A DNA stretch of 64,000 nt, taken from positions 41,555-105,554 of the forward strand of contig CADBRV010000050.1 of NCBI GenBank assembly GCA_902797185.1, written 5' to 3'. Source of the stretch: an uncultured Lachnospiraceae bacterium. GTDB lineage: Bacteria; Bacillota; Clostridia; Lachnospirales; Lachnospiraceae. Shown here piece by piece: positions 36,186 through 44,798 of this stretch. Both the position numbers and the translations under genes were made by a program. Below the pieces are notes generated by a model. That model searched no databases. It was not told the DNA's origin and saw nothing but the letters and a program-made list of their open reading frames with translations. Within the stretch, counting starts at the first letter, position 1, and each line of letters opens with the position of its first letter.

Positions 36186-36294
36186 TATCGTAAGGAGGAT
36201 CCCTCTTCAGCGGGAGGATCCCTCACGCGAGGCGTGGCCTTTCATGGCGCAGCTCTCCTTAAGGACAATTTGGAATGCATCTTCTGTCCTTAAT
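36186..36294 (+). repeat. Dispersed intergenic repeat, copy A (internal part deleted)
   Basis: A 109-bp copy between polA and the acetyltransferase. It begins TATCGTAAGG, forms a hairpin around CTCTTCAGCGGG, and ends CTCCTTAAGGACAATTTGG...TGTCCTTAAT. Compared with the 45590 copy, about 65 bp of the centre are missing. The end overlaps the stop codon of the acetyltransferase gene (36290-36292). Confidence 0.75.
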
Positions 36295-37213
36295 CGAATA
36301 CAAAACCCGCGTATGCCTCTTCTTCCTTTTTCCGTTCCTTCGGCCGGAAACGGATCTGGGCGACAGGCACGTTTTCCAGGATTTCTGCCTGGGAGAACCC
36401 TTTGCGGTGAAGCCAGTAAAGGAGCTTTTCCCCATTTACCCATGGATGCGTGCGCACTTCCAGGGAGCACCCTTTCAGCTTGGTAGAAAGGAAAAGCACG
36501 GCTTCCGCCATAGCTTCCTCCTCAATCAAAAGCTCATTGATCCGGGCATGTCCTTCTTCGGTGATTTCCACAGCGCAGACGCCTTCTGCACCATTCACGC
36601 GTACCCGGTAAAGGTCTCCACCACTGAGACGGCAGGACTTCTTCTCGAAAACCAGCTGCTCATTCGTAAACTGCAGGTGCTGCCTGTTTTCCAGGTAGGA
36701 TTCCCGGATCCGGTTGTAAGTGGCAGGGGTCACCGGCTCCAGAAGCGGGGCTTCTTTTCCGTTTTCGGGTGTTTTGGCACCCTCCGGCTGGAGAGGCACC
36801 ATTGCCTTTGTACAATAGAAATGGTCTTTATAGGAAAAATACCTTTCGTAAATCCGGTCCAGCCCTTCGTCCGCCGGCGAGATCATGCTGCAGGGGTAAT
36901 GGTCATCCATATATACGGCCTGCATGCGGATCAGGCTCATGGCGTATCCATGTCCCCGGAAAACCGGGTCTGTGGCAACCGCATAAACGCAGGGGCAGGG
37001 ACCGTAAGACTTCTTTTTCTGTACCAGGTCCTCATGGTAATAGAGGATGGACATGGAAACAATCCGGTCTTTTTTCTGGGCGATCCAGGTATTTTCCGGA
37101 TGGAATGCGACCTGCTCATAAAGGTCCAGGAAACTGTCCGTGTCACCGAACACTTTTTTCCAAAGTTCCCTTATTTCCGGGAAATCTGATTTTGCTGCAC
37201 GTCGAAAAATCAT
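36290..37213 (-). CDS. GNAT-family N-acetyltransferase
   Basis: A 307-residue protein with an N-terminal GNAT domain: IFRRAAKSDFPEIRELWKKVF, then VYAVATDPVFRGHGYAMSLI, which holds the acetyl-CoA pyrophosphate loop (R-x-x-G-x-G/A style: RGHGYA). The second half is divergent and possibly an SCP2-like domain as in Eis proteins (inference). Substrate unknown. Its 3' end overlaps a dispersed repeat, which supplies the stop codon. GGAG precedes the ATG. Confidence 0.8.
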   Translation of the reverse strand: MIFRRAAKSDFPEIRELWKKVFGDTDSFLDLYEQVAFHPENTWIAQKKDRIVSMSILYYHEDLVQKKKSYGPCPCVYAVATDPVFRGHGYAMSLIRMQAVYMDDHYPCSMISPADEGLDRIYERYFSYKDHFYCTKAMVPLQPEGAKTPENGKEAPLLEPVTPATYNRIRESYLENRQHLQFTNEQLVFEKKSCRLSGGDLYRVRVNGAEGVCAVEITEEGHARINELLIEEEAMAEAVLFLSTKLKGCSLEVRTHPWVNGEKLLYWLHRKGFSQAEILENVPVAQIRFRPKERKKEEEAYAGFVFD

Positions 37214-37301
37214 AGCGCATCTCCTGTATATTGTAATTCCAATACCATATTATCCCAGATATTGCCTTTTTCGTCTACCTTTTAAACAGGGCGAATAATA
37301 G

Positions 37302-37330
37302 AAAAACCCGGGAAAATAAATTTTCCCGGG
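37302..37330 (-). terminator. Terminator of the alpha/beta hydrolase-like gene
   Basis: CCCGGGAAAA (37307-37316) pairs perfectly with TTTTCCCGGG (37321-37330); the minus strand then reads TTTTTC. The sequence AATGCGGCGTCTGT at 37343-37356, close by, also occurs in repeat copy B. Confidence 0.85.
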
Positions 37331-37359
37331 CCATATCCCGCAAATGCGGCGTCTGTATT

Positions 37360-38481
37360 CTAAAATCCCGTCTTCTCCTGTATCCAGTCCAGGATGTCGT
37401 CTTCCTTTTCCCTGAAAACAGTTCCATGGGAACCGGTTCCTTCCACCAGCGCCTTTTCACCAGAAAAGCCCTGGTAAACCTCGCTGGTAAACTCTTCCTG
37501 GATATACTGGTCCCCGCTGCTTGTCAAAAACAGCACCGGGATATCCTGTGGCGTATTGGAAAGGACGCCGGAAAGGTTGGTATCCTTCTGGGTAAACCCT
37601 GCATGGCTGATGCTGAGCCGAAATTCGATGGCATTTACAAACGGGAAGGGCGTCAGCGTAAACCAGGACATGATATTTTCCCTTGCCAGCTTGTCCAATG
37701 AACCGTAAGGGCTCTCTGCCACGATGCCAGCCACGTTATCCGGCAGAAGGCCGTCCTCGTCTGCAAACAAGGCCGTGTTCGCTCCTGCGCCAGTCCCCCA
37801 GATGAGGTATTCCTGCTTTCCAAAAACGCTGTCCATATAAGATAGCCAGTCTGCAAGGTCCTGCTGTTCCAGGTAGCCATAGCTGAAATAATCCCCGCTG
37901 CTGTCCCCGGTGGCACGGGCATCCAGAAGGAGGATGCTGCAGCCGTCTTCCCCGCCCAGGACGCTCCCTGGCAGGAAATCCGCCGTGCCATCCTGCCCGA
38001 ACTGCTGTAGGACGACGACCGTTTTATCCTCTGTTCCTTTATACAGGTACGCATGTAATTTCGTTCCATCCGAAGCCGTCATCTCTAGCTCGTCCCTGAG
38101 GTGCGACTGGGTAAAATAATCCCAGTCTTCCTGGAGGGGCAGCAACTGGGACTGCTCGTCTTCTGTCAAATCCAGCCCCTTGACCGATTCCAAAGCCTGC
38201 GGCACATCCGCGCTGACTTCGAAAAAAGTTCGGTAGTAGTTGTTCATGACCGCGAAGACCCATCTGCCGAAAAAGGCCGTCACCAGGATGATGATGATCA
38301 GGATGGATACGATCCTGGCATGCTTCGTGACTTTTGCTTTCTGCTGCTTCTCTTCCTCGATTTCTTCCCTCGTCTTCCCAAAATCTTCCGGAGAGGTTAC
38401 TTTGGTGCCCTGTCCCTTCTGCCCCTTGGGGGAATAGGTCCTCTGCCAGAAGGCAGGACGTTTTTCTTTCTTTTTAGCCAT
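37360..38481 (-). CDS. Membrane-anchored alpha/beta hydrolase-like protein lacking the catalytic serine
   Basis: A 373-residue protein with a charged N-terminus, one membrane anchor (about residues 57-80), and an alpha/beta hydrolase domain outside. The oxyanion loop region VVLQQFGQDG, the strand-6 Asp in LFLTSSGDQYIQ and the His in GTGSHGTVF are present. The nucleophile elbow reads WGTGAGAN, with Gly where GxSxG has Ser; the codons were checked on the DNA. It may be a non-hydrolytic relative, or use another residue. It lies downstream of a parvulin-like gene (11 bp), so both may act at the membrane surface. Confidence 0.82.
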   Translation of the reverse strand: MAKKKEKRPAFWQRTYSPKGQKGQGTKVTSPEDFGKTREEIEEEKQQKAKVTKHARIVSILIIIILVTAFFGRWVFAVMNNYYRTFFEVSADVPQALESVKGLDLTEDEQSQLLPLQEDWDYFTQSHLRDELEMTASDGTKLHAYLYKGTEDKTVVVLQQFGQDGTADFLPGSVLGGEDGCSILLLDARATGDSSGDYFSYGYLEQQDLADWLSYMDSVFGKQEYLIWGTGAGANTALFADEDGLLPDNVAGIVAESPYGSLDKLARENIMSWFTLTPFPFVNAIEFRLSISHAGFTQKDTNLSGVLSNTPQDIPVLFLTSSGDQYIQEEFTSEVYQGFSGEKALVEGTGSHGTVFREKEDDILDWIQEKTGF

Positions 38482-38492
38482 GCCTTCCTCCT

Positions 38493-39572
38493 TCAGTTTG
38501 CTGCCAATGTCATGCCGGCCTTGTTCCGGTTAACAGCATAATCGCCTTCCAAAGCTTCTTTTAAAGCTTCTTCCACTTTTTCTTTCCCGATTTCCATGGA
38601 AGCCTGCTTCTTTAAGCCGGAGCCCCCAAAAGAGGTAAGGACCGCAAAGTAAGCGGTGCCGGTATCTTCCTCTACCACGCTGTAATAATCTCCTGCCTTG
38701 CAGTTTTCCTGGCCGTCAATGCACCAGCTGCTGAGCACTTCCGGGAGGCTCTCCCTGGTGGCATTTTCGATATCGCCGCTTTCATCCCCGAGGGCGTCTG
38801 TTGAAAAAGCCTGTTGCAGGCTGGCAAAGGATTCCCCATCCTCATAACGCTGCTGGAGGCTGGTGAGTTTCTCCTTTAAGGCTTCCACCTGCCTCTCTCC
38901 TACTTTCCCGGTTTCCCGGTCCGTGCCTGCTTCCAGGGTGATGACCTTAAGGTTTACTGCCTTATAATCTTCTTCCTGGTGGGAAGACTGCCAGCCCTGC
39001 CATTCCTCGTCTGTAAGCTGGTAATGATCAACCAGGTACTGTTTATAAGCCTGCGCTTTTACCTTTCTTTCCAGCTGTTTTTCATATATAGCCTTTGTCA
39101 TGCCCCGTCCATAATAGGACACGTAAAAATTCTTTTCCTTAAGGCCGTACTGGTCCATGGCCTGCTGGTTTTTCTCCAGCTGCTTCTGGATAGGCAGAAG
39201 CTCCGTATCAGAAAACTGGTAGCCTGCCTTCTGGGACAAGTCATAAAAATAAGCCGTTTCCGCCAGCTCTTCTTCCCCTTTCTGCAGGAAATAATCCCTC
39301 CAGGTCATGGAACCGTCATAATCCTGCCGTCCGGCAGACTGGTCCGGGTCATAGCCCAGCTCATCCAGCTTGTCCTCATTCTCTTCCAGGAAAGAATTGT
39401 AATAATCAAAATAATAGAAATCATAAGCAGCCACAGTATAGGACTGCCCATTTACGGATGCCGCGGGCAGCGCCCTCTGAAGCACTCCGGAATTCAAAAA
39501 GATAATCAGGAGCACTACGGGCACCAGTACAATATATAAAGCCCTTTCATAGGGAGAAACGTTCTTTTTCAC
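38493..39572 (-). CDS. Membrane-anchored parvulin/SurA-like foldase
   Basis: 359 residues from a GTG start at 39572 with AAGGG 7 bp upstream. A single membrane anchor near residues 12-30 precedes a long helical chaperone-like part and a parvulin-like tail (FASLQQAFSTD, GDIENATRESLPEVLSSWC, GDYYSVVEEDTGTAYFAVL). There is no lipobox cysteine, so unlike PrsA it is not a lipoprotein. Parvulins isomerise prolyl bonds of exported proteins; the PPIase active-site residues are not all recognisable here, so a pure chaperone role is possible. It is followed closely by the alpha/beta hydrolase-like gene. Confidence 0.75.
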   Translation of the reverse strand: MKKNVSPYERALYIVLVPVVLLIIFLNSGVLQRALPAASVNGQSYTVAAYDFYYFDYYNSFLEENEDKLDELGYDPDQSAGRQDYDGSMTWRDYFLQKGEEELAETAYFYDLSQKAGYQFSDTELLPIQKQLEKNQQAMDQYGLKEKNFYVSYYGRGMTKAIYEKQLERKVKAQAYKQYLVDHYQLTDEEWQGWQSSHQEEDYKAVNLKVITLEAGTDRETGKVGERQVEALKEKLTSLQQRYEDGESFASLQQAFSTDALGDESGDIENATRESLPEVLSSWCIDGQENCKAGDYYSVVEEDTGTAYFAVLTSFGGSGLKKQASMEIGKEKVEEALKEALEGDYAVNRNKAGMTLAAN

Positions 39573-39595
39573 TCTGTATCCCTTTTAAAATCAGG

Positions 39596-39627
39596 AAAAT
39601 CGAGCAGGGCAGAAAATGCCCCACTCG
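39596..39627 (-). terminator. Terminator of the GntP-type permease gene
   Basis: CGAG plus GGGCA (39601-39611) pairs with TGCCC plus CTCG (39617-39627); minus strand then reads ATTTTCCTGATTTT. A second, GC-rich stem pairs GGCCCA (39680-39685) with TGGGCC (39699-39704). Confidence 0.6.
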
Positions 39628-39816
39628 AATTTCCGCTGCCATAAAACGCGCATCCCTGCAAACAGGTTACGTATCGTAAGGCCCATTAATTATAACATTG
39701 GGCCGGCCAGACATGGCCAGCCCTTTTTCATCGTTTTCATGCAGGACCGTATCTCCAGACCATAGGCATCATGCCATCTGCCCGGCAGGCAGCCTTGCTT
39801 CGTGCTTTCTTCCTTC

Positions 39817-41151
39817 TCAGGAAACCCCATAGAAAATGATGCAGCAGATGCAGCAGAAAATGGAGAAAATCGTCGGGAAGATGACGGTGGTAATAAACAG
39901 TTCCTTGTATGCCTGCTTGTGGGTCAGCCCGAACACGCCCAAGGTATTGGCTACGGACTGTGCATGCGGCAGGGAGTCGAAAGTCTGTGTCGTACACAGG
40001 AGCAGCCTTCTCAATGCGCCCGCGTTGACACCCATATCCAGGTAGGTCTGACCGAACATCGGCAGCCATACCATCATAGCAGAGATGCCATCCGTGCAGA
40101 GGGCGGCGATAACGGCTACCGAAATCATAGCGGATACATACGGGTTGATATGGAGGCTCAGCACCGCGTTCTGGATCGGCGTGACAGCGGCGCAGGAAGT
40201 AACAACCTGGCCGAAGCCGTAAACGCAGCCTGCCAGGAGCAGGAAGCCCCACATGCTGGTACAGCCTTCCGAGAAGATCTTGACGAAGCCGATCTGTTTG
40301 CAGCGCTTAAAGTGCAGCAGGATCAGTACCACGACGCCGGTAAACTGTGCCAGTGCCACAAGCTGGTTTGCCCAGGTGGAATATGTCTGGTTCATATAAG
40401 AAATATTGCTGTAGAGGATGGCGGAAATTACGACTGCGATCAGGGGTATCACAGAGCTCCAGAATCCCGGAAGTTCATCCTCGTTCATGTTCAAGGTCAC
40501 TTCCTCGCCATCATAACCTTCGCCGTCCCTCCTGGCCTTGTTTACCAGGTGTACCTGGTAAACAGCGAACAGCACGATGCCTACTGTACCAGTGGCAATG
40601 GAAAGCACCGGCGCGCTGTAAAGGGTAGTGCCCAGAAAACTGTTTGGCAGTGATCCCGGGACATTCGGTACCGGCATACAGAAGTTGATGGCCGGCGCGA
40701 TGCCCTGTGCTGCGATCATGCCCACTTTCCTGGGCAAGTTGGCTGCCTGCATCAGCGGTGCCGCAACGACTACGACTACGAAAATAAATGTGCCGACACC
40801 GGCCAGCATCAGGATGACTGCCGTTGCGGTAATGGCCATCCACGCCCTGTCCGTGCCAAGCAGCTTGATCATGGTATTTCCCACGGCATGGGAACACCCG
40901 GTCTCCTGCATCAGGTACCCTAAAAGCCCTGACATGGTGAAAACAAAGAACATCAGCTGTACTAAGGAAGCGACCCCTGAAGGGAAGACTTCAAAAATGG
41001 ACGTATAGAAGCTGTTGGTAGAACCAAATGCCGCTATAACAGCTGAGATGAGCGCCGCGATCCCGGTATGCATCCCCCTGTAGCAGAGGATGATAAAGAT
41101 GATGATCGCCACTATAACGAACGCGGCAGAAACCCATACATTAGTAAACAT
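39817..41151 (-). CDS. GntP-family permease (organic acid:H+ symporter)
   Basis: 444 residues from the ATG at 41151, chosen because AAGGAGG lies 7 bp upstream; the open frame extends 67 codons further without support. About 12 membrane segments, with the family features TNVWVSAAFVIVAI, SHAVGNTMIKLLG and GTFIFVVVVVAAPLMQAANLP. GntP transporters move gluconate and other sugar acids or hydroxy acids. It is a single gene with its own consensus promoter (41269-41297). The substrate cannot be told from the sequence. Confidence 0.85.
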   Translation of the reverse strand: MFTNVWVSAAFVIVAIIIFIILCYRGMHTGIAALISAVIAAFGSTNSFYTSIFEVFPSGVASLVQLMFFVFTMSGLLGYLMQETGCSHAVGNTMIKLLGTDRAWMAITATAVILMLAGVGTFIFVVVVVAAPLMQAANLPRKVGMIAAQGIAPAINFCMPVPNVPGSLPNSFLGTTLYSAPVLSIATGTVGIVLFAVYQVHLVNKARRDGEGYDGEEVTLNMNEDELPGFWSSVIPLIAVVISAILYSNISYMNQTYSTWANQLVALAQFTGVVVLILLHFKRCKQIGFVKIFSEGCTSMWGFLLLAGCVYGFGQVVTSCAAVTPIQNAVLSLHINPYVSAMISVAVIAALCTDGISAMMVWLPMFGQTYLDMGVNAGALRRLLLCTTQTFDSLPHAQSVANTLGVFGLTHKQAYKELFITTVIFPTIFSIFCCICCIIFYGVS

Positions 41152-41268
41152 TTTTCCCCTCCTTTTCTTATAACCAAATGCCATGCCCAGGAACCAGGCC
41201 GCCCGGATACCCCCGTTTCCGGCTTCCTTTTTCGTCCCGGCATCCTGCAGGTATTGGAATATATAGCA

Positions 41269-41297
41269 AGTATAACGGATAAAGGATAGGAGGACAA
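41269..41297 (-). promoter_or_regulatory. Promoter of the GntP-type permease
   Basis: TTGTCC (41297-41292) and TATACT (41274-41269) on the minus strand with a 17-bp spacer, 120 bp before the chosen ATG. Confidence 0.7.
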
Positions 41298-41404
41298 TGT
41301 CTTTTCGTGCAGAAATTACGACGTTATTTTCATGCATTAGCTTATGGCACAATATTGCAAAATTTTTTCATGGGCCAACCCCTGCAAGTGAAAAACCGGC
41401 TGTT

Positions 41405-42769
41405 TTAATTCCCAAGCACCTTCCTCTTCTTCCACCTTCCGGAAAGAAAATACCATCCGCCCCATATGACCGAGACAAAGCCTGCGAGGCAGTTGCCCAG
41501 ATAAAATCCCACAGCCCCCATTTCCAGCCCGTATCCGAAAATAAGAGACAAAATGATCCTGGCAGCCACGCCATCGGCAAATGCAATCACCATATTAAGG
41601 GCCGCGTTCCCGACCCCGTTGATCAGGCCGATCGTCGGGCTCATAAGCGCAAAAGTAAAAGCCATGATCGCACAGCAGGCAAGATAAGGCCTTGAGACCG
41701 CAATAACCTCCTGGTCCCTTGTAAAAATACCGAAGATCTGGTGTGGGAAAAGGAGGAAAAGCGCGATCAGGATGAAACTGAAGGCCAGGCCGATCCCGGC
41801 CGCTGTCCATACTGTCTTCTGCACCCTTTCCTGCTTCCCGGCCGCAAAATTCTGTCCTACGATCGATGCCGTCCCGTCATTTAAGGCATTGGACACGATG
41901 TTCATGACGCTCAGCACCTTCTGGGCGATTCCAGCCGCAGCGATAGAAACCACTCCAAAATGGTTGATATTCGCATTGACAAAAAGGAAGGAAAGGTTGA
42001 TAAAAAGGGCTTTCGCTGAAACCGGTACCCCAATCTGGAAAAGCGGCTTCGAATATCTTCCTTCCAGCCGGAAACTTTTCATTTTGAAATCAAATCCGAA
42101 TTCTTTTCGCTTTTTATAAAGAAAGACGATCGCTACAACCGCCGCGCTGCTCTGTCCTATAATTGTCGCCCAGGCGGCTCCCGCCACTCCCCATTTAAAT
42201 ACGGCAATAAAAAGATAATCCAGGACAATATTTACGACCGTAGCCACCACGATAAAAACCATGGGATGGCGCGAATCCCCCATCCCCCTCATGGTACCGC
42301 TGATACTGTTATACAAAGCGATCAGGATATTGGCGTAGCAGCAGATCCGCAGATATAAAACCGTCTTGCCCATGATCTCGGCCGGAGTCTGCATAATGGT
42401 AAGGATAGGGCCGGCCAGAGGGATTACGATCATCGTGACAAGGCCTACAAGAACGCTGATAGTAATGGAGTTCCCGACCAGCCCATTCAGCTGGCCCCTG
42501 TTCCCTGAGCCTACGGCCTGGGCCACGCAGATCTGTGCGCCGGTGGCCAGCCCCAAGTACAGGCTGAACATCAGCATGGTAATCTGTCCCCCGATGCTTA
42601 CCGCCGACAGGGCCTGCGTCCCGGCATACCTTCCGACGAAAAACATATCGACCAGGTTAAACGCGGTCTGAAGGGCATTTGCCATCATCAGCGGCAGTAC
42701 AAAATGGACCAGCTGTTTCCTAATATTTCCCTGCGTAAGGTCCTTGATCAGCGTATTCGATGGATTCAT
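41405..42769 (-). CDS. MATE-family efflux transporter
   Basis: A 454-residue transporter with about 12 helices in two bundles. LPLMMANALQTAFNLVDMFFVGRYAG and the second-half SPTIGLINGVGNA segments match the DinF/NorM-like MATE family (LPLMMANALQTAFNLVDMFF shown in one piece of twenty). It exports cationic drugs or metabolites using Na+ or H+. It lies after a strong terminator that ends the SnoaL-like cassette, so it is not co-transcribed with it, though it may be a functional neighbour. Confidence 0.9.
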   Translation of the reverse strand: MNPSNTLIKDLTQGNIRKQLVHFVLPLMMANALQTAFNLVDMFFVGRYAGTQALSAVSIGGQITMLMFSLYLGLATGAQICVAQAVGSGNRGQLNGLVGNSITISVLVGLVTMIVIPLAGPILTIMQTPAEIMGKTVLYLRICCYANILIALYNSISGTMRGMGDSRHPMVFIVVATVVNIVLDYLFIAVFKWGVAGAAWATIIGQSSAAVVAIVFLYKKRKEFGFDFKMKSFRLEGRYSKPLFQIGVPVSAKALFINLSFLFVNANINHFGVVSIAAAGIAQKVLSVMNIVSNALNDGTASIVGQNFAAGKQERVQKTVWTAAGIGLAFSFILIALFLLFPHQIFGIFTRDQEVIAVSRPYLACCAIMAFTFALMSPTIGLINGVGNAALNMVIAFADGVAARIILSLIFGYGLEMGAVGFYLGNCLAGFVSVIWGGWYFLSGRWKKRKVLGN

Positions 42770-42856
42770 TTTTCAGTCTTCCTTTTTAGCACCTGTTTCC
42801 CGAAGCCGAAGGCATTCTAGGATTGGGAAAATTTCCTTGTGTAAATAATCATTCTA

Positions 42857-42885
42857 AAGATAAGGAAGGAACCGGTTTCCTGCAA
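42857..42885 (-). promoter_or_regulatory. Candidate MATE promoter with near-palindrome in spacer
   Basis: TTGCAG (42885-42880) and TATCTT (42862-42857) on the minus strand, 17-bp spacer. The spacer holds the near-palindrome GGAAACCGGTTCC, which could be an operator. It lies about 90 bp before the MATE ATG. Confidence 0.45.
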
Positions 42886-43083
42886 CGTGCGAATCCTCAC
42901 ATAAAGCACAGCAGGGAAAGCAGCCCCTAAATCCATAGCTTAACACATAGCAGATGGGATTGCTATAAATAATGGGTCTCTTTACGGTTTATTTATAAGG
43001 GGCTTTTACAGGTCCTTTACCAGAAACCTTGTTACGGGTTCTTTCACCCACATCTGGCGGTGGCATTTTTTTGCCGCAAAATT

Positions 43084-43142
43084 CATGCAAAAAGGTGCTT
43101 TGGAAAAGCTAGTAATTGCTTTCCAAAGCACCTTTTTGCATG
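43084..43142 (-). terminator. Very long intrinsic terminator, 23-bp perfect stem
   Basis: 43084-43106 and 43120-43142 are perfectly complementary (core GGTGCTTTGGAAA with TTTCCAAAGCACC) around a 13-nt loop, with A and T tracts at the base on both strands. It can work in both directions. It lies about 80 bp past the SnoaL-like cassette. Confidence 0.85.
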
Positions 43143-43170
43143 TCCTACCGACACTGATGAAACAGAATGC

Positions 43171-43205
43171 AAAATCCCCCTGCCACGGGTAGAAATAGCA
43201 GGGGG
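43171..43205 (-). terminator. First terminator of the SnoaL-like cassette
   Basis: CCCCCTGC (43176-43183) pairs with GCAGGGGG (43198-43205); the minus strand then reads ATTTTGC. It lies 16 bp after the cassette's last stop. Confidence 0.7.
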
Positions 43206-43220
43206 AAGCCTGGAAAAAGG

Positions 43221-44006
43221 TTACTCCAGGTGTTTCGTCTTTCCGATAAACGGCGTGTAGGTATTGTCGTTATCGAGAGTCTCATAAGGCTCAGGCCACG
43301 GCACCGTATTCTGCGGCTGGGAAGTGCAGGTATACGGATGATGCAGCGGGCCCGGATCCGTGACAGGCGGCGCGCCAAGGGTAGCCGGCGGCGCCGGGTT
43401 CTCTTCCGGATGAACCTGCCTTTGGTAATCCTCTGCAGCCCAGTTCAGCATGTCCATCTTGGTCAGGATATCCGGGCATACATGCTCATGGAGGTATTTC
43501 CACTGGCCGTCTTCGCAGACAAAGTCAGAACCGTAGCGCTCCCAGAGGACGTTGCAGTATTTGACATGGCGGGTCGGGTCATCCGGGTCTGTATCGGTCG
43601 TCAGACAGGAATGGATGACGCCCGGGGTAATAAAGGAGCCTCTGGCACTCATTCCATCCTCCGCTACTTCAATGACATCGGTAAGCAAGGTATGGACAGA
43701 TGCTTCCATCAAAGGACGCGGGTCCTTGCCGGTGGTCTCCGGCCAGATTTCCTGCATCTCGATGGCATTCTGCATGGCCATCTTGTCATAATCCCCCACA
43801 GACCCTTTCCAGACCTGGTCAAAACCCCTCATGCGCCCGAAAGCATGTGCCCAGGAGCAGTCATCGCTTCTGGACCAGATGACAGCCCATTCTCCGGTAG
43901 CGTCTGCACGTCCATGGAGGTAGGTATGGCGCGCTTTTACATTTTCTACCTGCTGGCTGGCATTTGCATTCCGGATCCGGTCGTGCAAGCTTAATTTCGA
44001 TTTCAC
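43221..44006 (-). CDS. SnoaL/NTF2-like protein, cassette gene 3
   Basis: 261 residues from a GTG at 44006, because GGAGG lies 8 bp upstream and the GTGA overlaps the stop of the previous gene, implying translational coupling; a TTG two codons earlier is too close to the GGAGG. The family pattern is a cone-shaped NTF2-like alpha+beta fold: ASQQVENVKARHTYLH opens it and DGQWKYLHEHVCPDIL is the last strand. The ~90 residues after the core are Pro-rich and end PYETLDNDNTYTPF. SnoaL folds serve as cyclases, dehydratases (BaiE), isomerases or binding proteins. It is the most diverged of the three. Function unknown. Confidence 0.8.
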   Translation of the reverse strand: MKSKLSLHDRIRNANASQQVENVKARHTYLHGRADATGEWAVIWSRSDDCSWAHAFGRMRGFDQVWKGSVGDYDKMAMQNAIEMQEIWPETTGKDPRPLMEASVHTLLTDVIEVAEDGMSARGSFITPGVIHSCLTTDTDPDDPTRHVKYCNVLWERYGSDFVCEDGQWKYLHEHVCPDILTKMDMLNWAAEDYQRQVHPEENPAPPATLGAPPVTDPGPLHHPYTCTSQPQNTVPWPEPYETLDNDNTYTPFIGKTKHLE

Positions 44007-44785
44007 TTCCAATTCCTCCCTTCCTTAGAATCAAGGCCGTATTCTGCAGGCCTTACATATCCTTCCGGGCCATAGCTGATCTCATCGGACCAGGTTTCAT
44101 ATGGCTTCGGCGGGAATGGATAGTTGTCCCACCAGTTAAAGTCGGTATTGTGGGTGATTTCCTTCACATCCGGCTCGCCAAATTCAATGTCCACTGGGTT
44201 GGTCTCATAATTGTGGTAAACTTCCTGCTTGGAATAATCCGTGCCGGCTTCGCAGTAAAGGTCATTGGCTTCTACTACATGCCAAATCTTCCAGCCATCT
44301 GCTTCCCTCACAAAGTCATAAGCTACTTTCCCCGGCTCCCAGAGGGCTTTGGCGGTGCCATCTCCATTGGGGACGGTCTCCTGGCCGATGCTGTAAAACA
44401 GTGCCTTTGCGGTCTTGCCATCCCCCGCGATTTCTACCAGGCCGGTGGAAACCGGGCGGTTTACGATGGTGCCGACATAAAGGTTGTCTTCTGTCACAGC
44501 GATGGACGGGTCTGCCTGGGCTGCCCTTTTCAGGTCTTCCATGCGGACTTCTTTATGATGGTCTACATAATATTTACGGATGGAATCCATGCCGACATAA
44601 TAGCCGGTGTTCTTGCCGTAAGAAGCATTTTTCTGAAGGGCCGGGTCAGATACCCAAAGGTCTTCCAACTCTTTCTCCCGGTCTTCGTTGGCGATATAGT
44701 AAACGCGCTTATAGGCTACTTTCTTTATCTCTTCCATGTCATTGACACGGCCCATAAGCTCTTCGTCAGTATATTCTTTGCTCAC
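44003..44785 (-). CDS. SnoaL/NTF2-like protein, cassette gene 2
   Basis: 260 residues from a GTG at 44785 (MSKEYTDEEL), chosen because GGGGGAG precedes it; an in-frame codon further upstream overlaps the first cassette gene. The N-terminal helix (NDMEEIKKVAYKRVYYI) and the GWKIWHVVEANDLYC strand are close to cassette gene 1 (QWKIWHMQYVNDIDC), showing recent shared ancestry. The C-terminal extension ends PYETWSDEISYGPEGY. Such an enzyme could act on a ring or hydroxyl group of a small hydrophobic molecule. Function unknown. Confidence 0.82.
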   Translation of the reverse strand: MSKEYTDEELMGRVNDMEEIKKVAYKRVYYIANEDREKELEDLWVSDPALQKNASYGKNTGYYVGMDSIRKYYVDHHKEVRMEDLKRAAQADPSIAVTEDNLYVGTIVNRPVSTGLVEIAGDGKTAKALFYSIGQETVPNGDGTAKALWEPGKVAYDFVREADGWKIWHVVEANDLYCEAGTDYSKQEVYHNYETNPVDIEFGEPDVKEITHNTDFNWWDNYPFPPKPYETWSDEISYGPEGYVRPAEYGLDSKEGRNWK

Positions 44786-44798
44786 AATCTCCCCCCCT

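Larger units (their letters stand above)
42770..43220. other. Intergenic region with MATE promoter and two strong terminators
   Basis: 451 bp. It contains the candidate MATE promoter (42857-42885), a 23-bp perfect inverted repeat (43084-43142) and a second hairpin (43171-43205). No gene is seen. Confidence 0.65.

Noticed and set aside
36207..36470. A short open frame on the minus strand including MKGHASREG within repeat copy A
   Set aside because: The matching frames in copies B and C are not conserved, and the repeat's stems explain the sequence.
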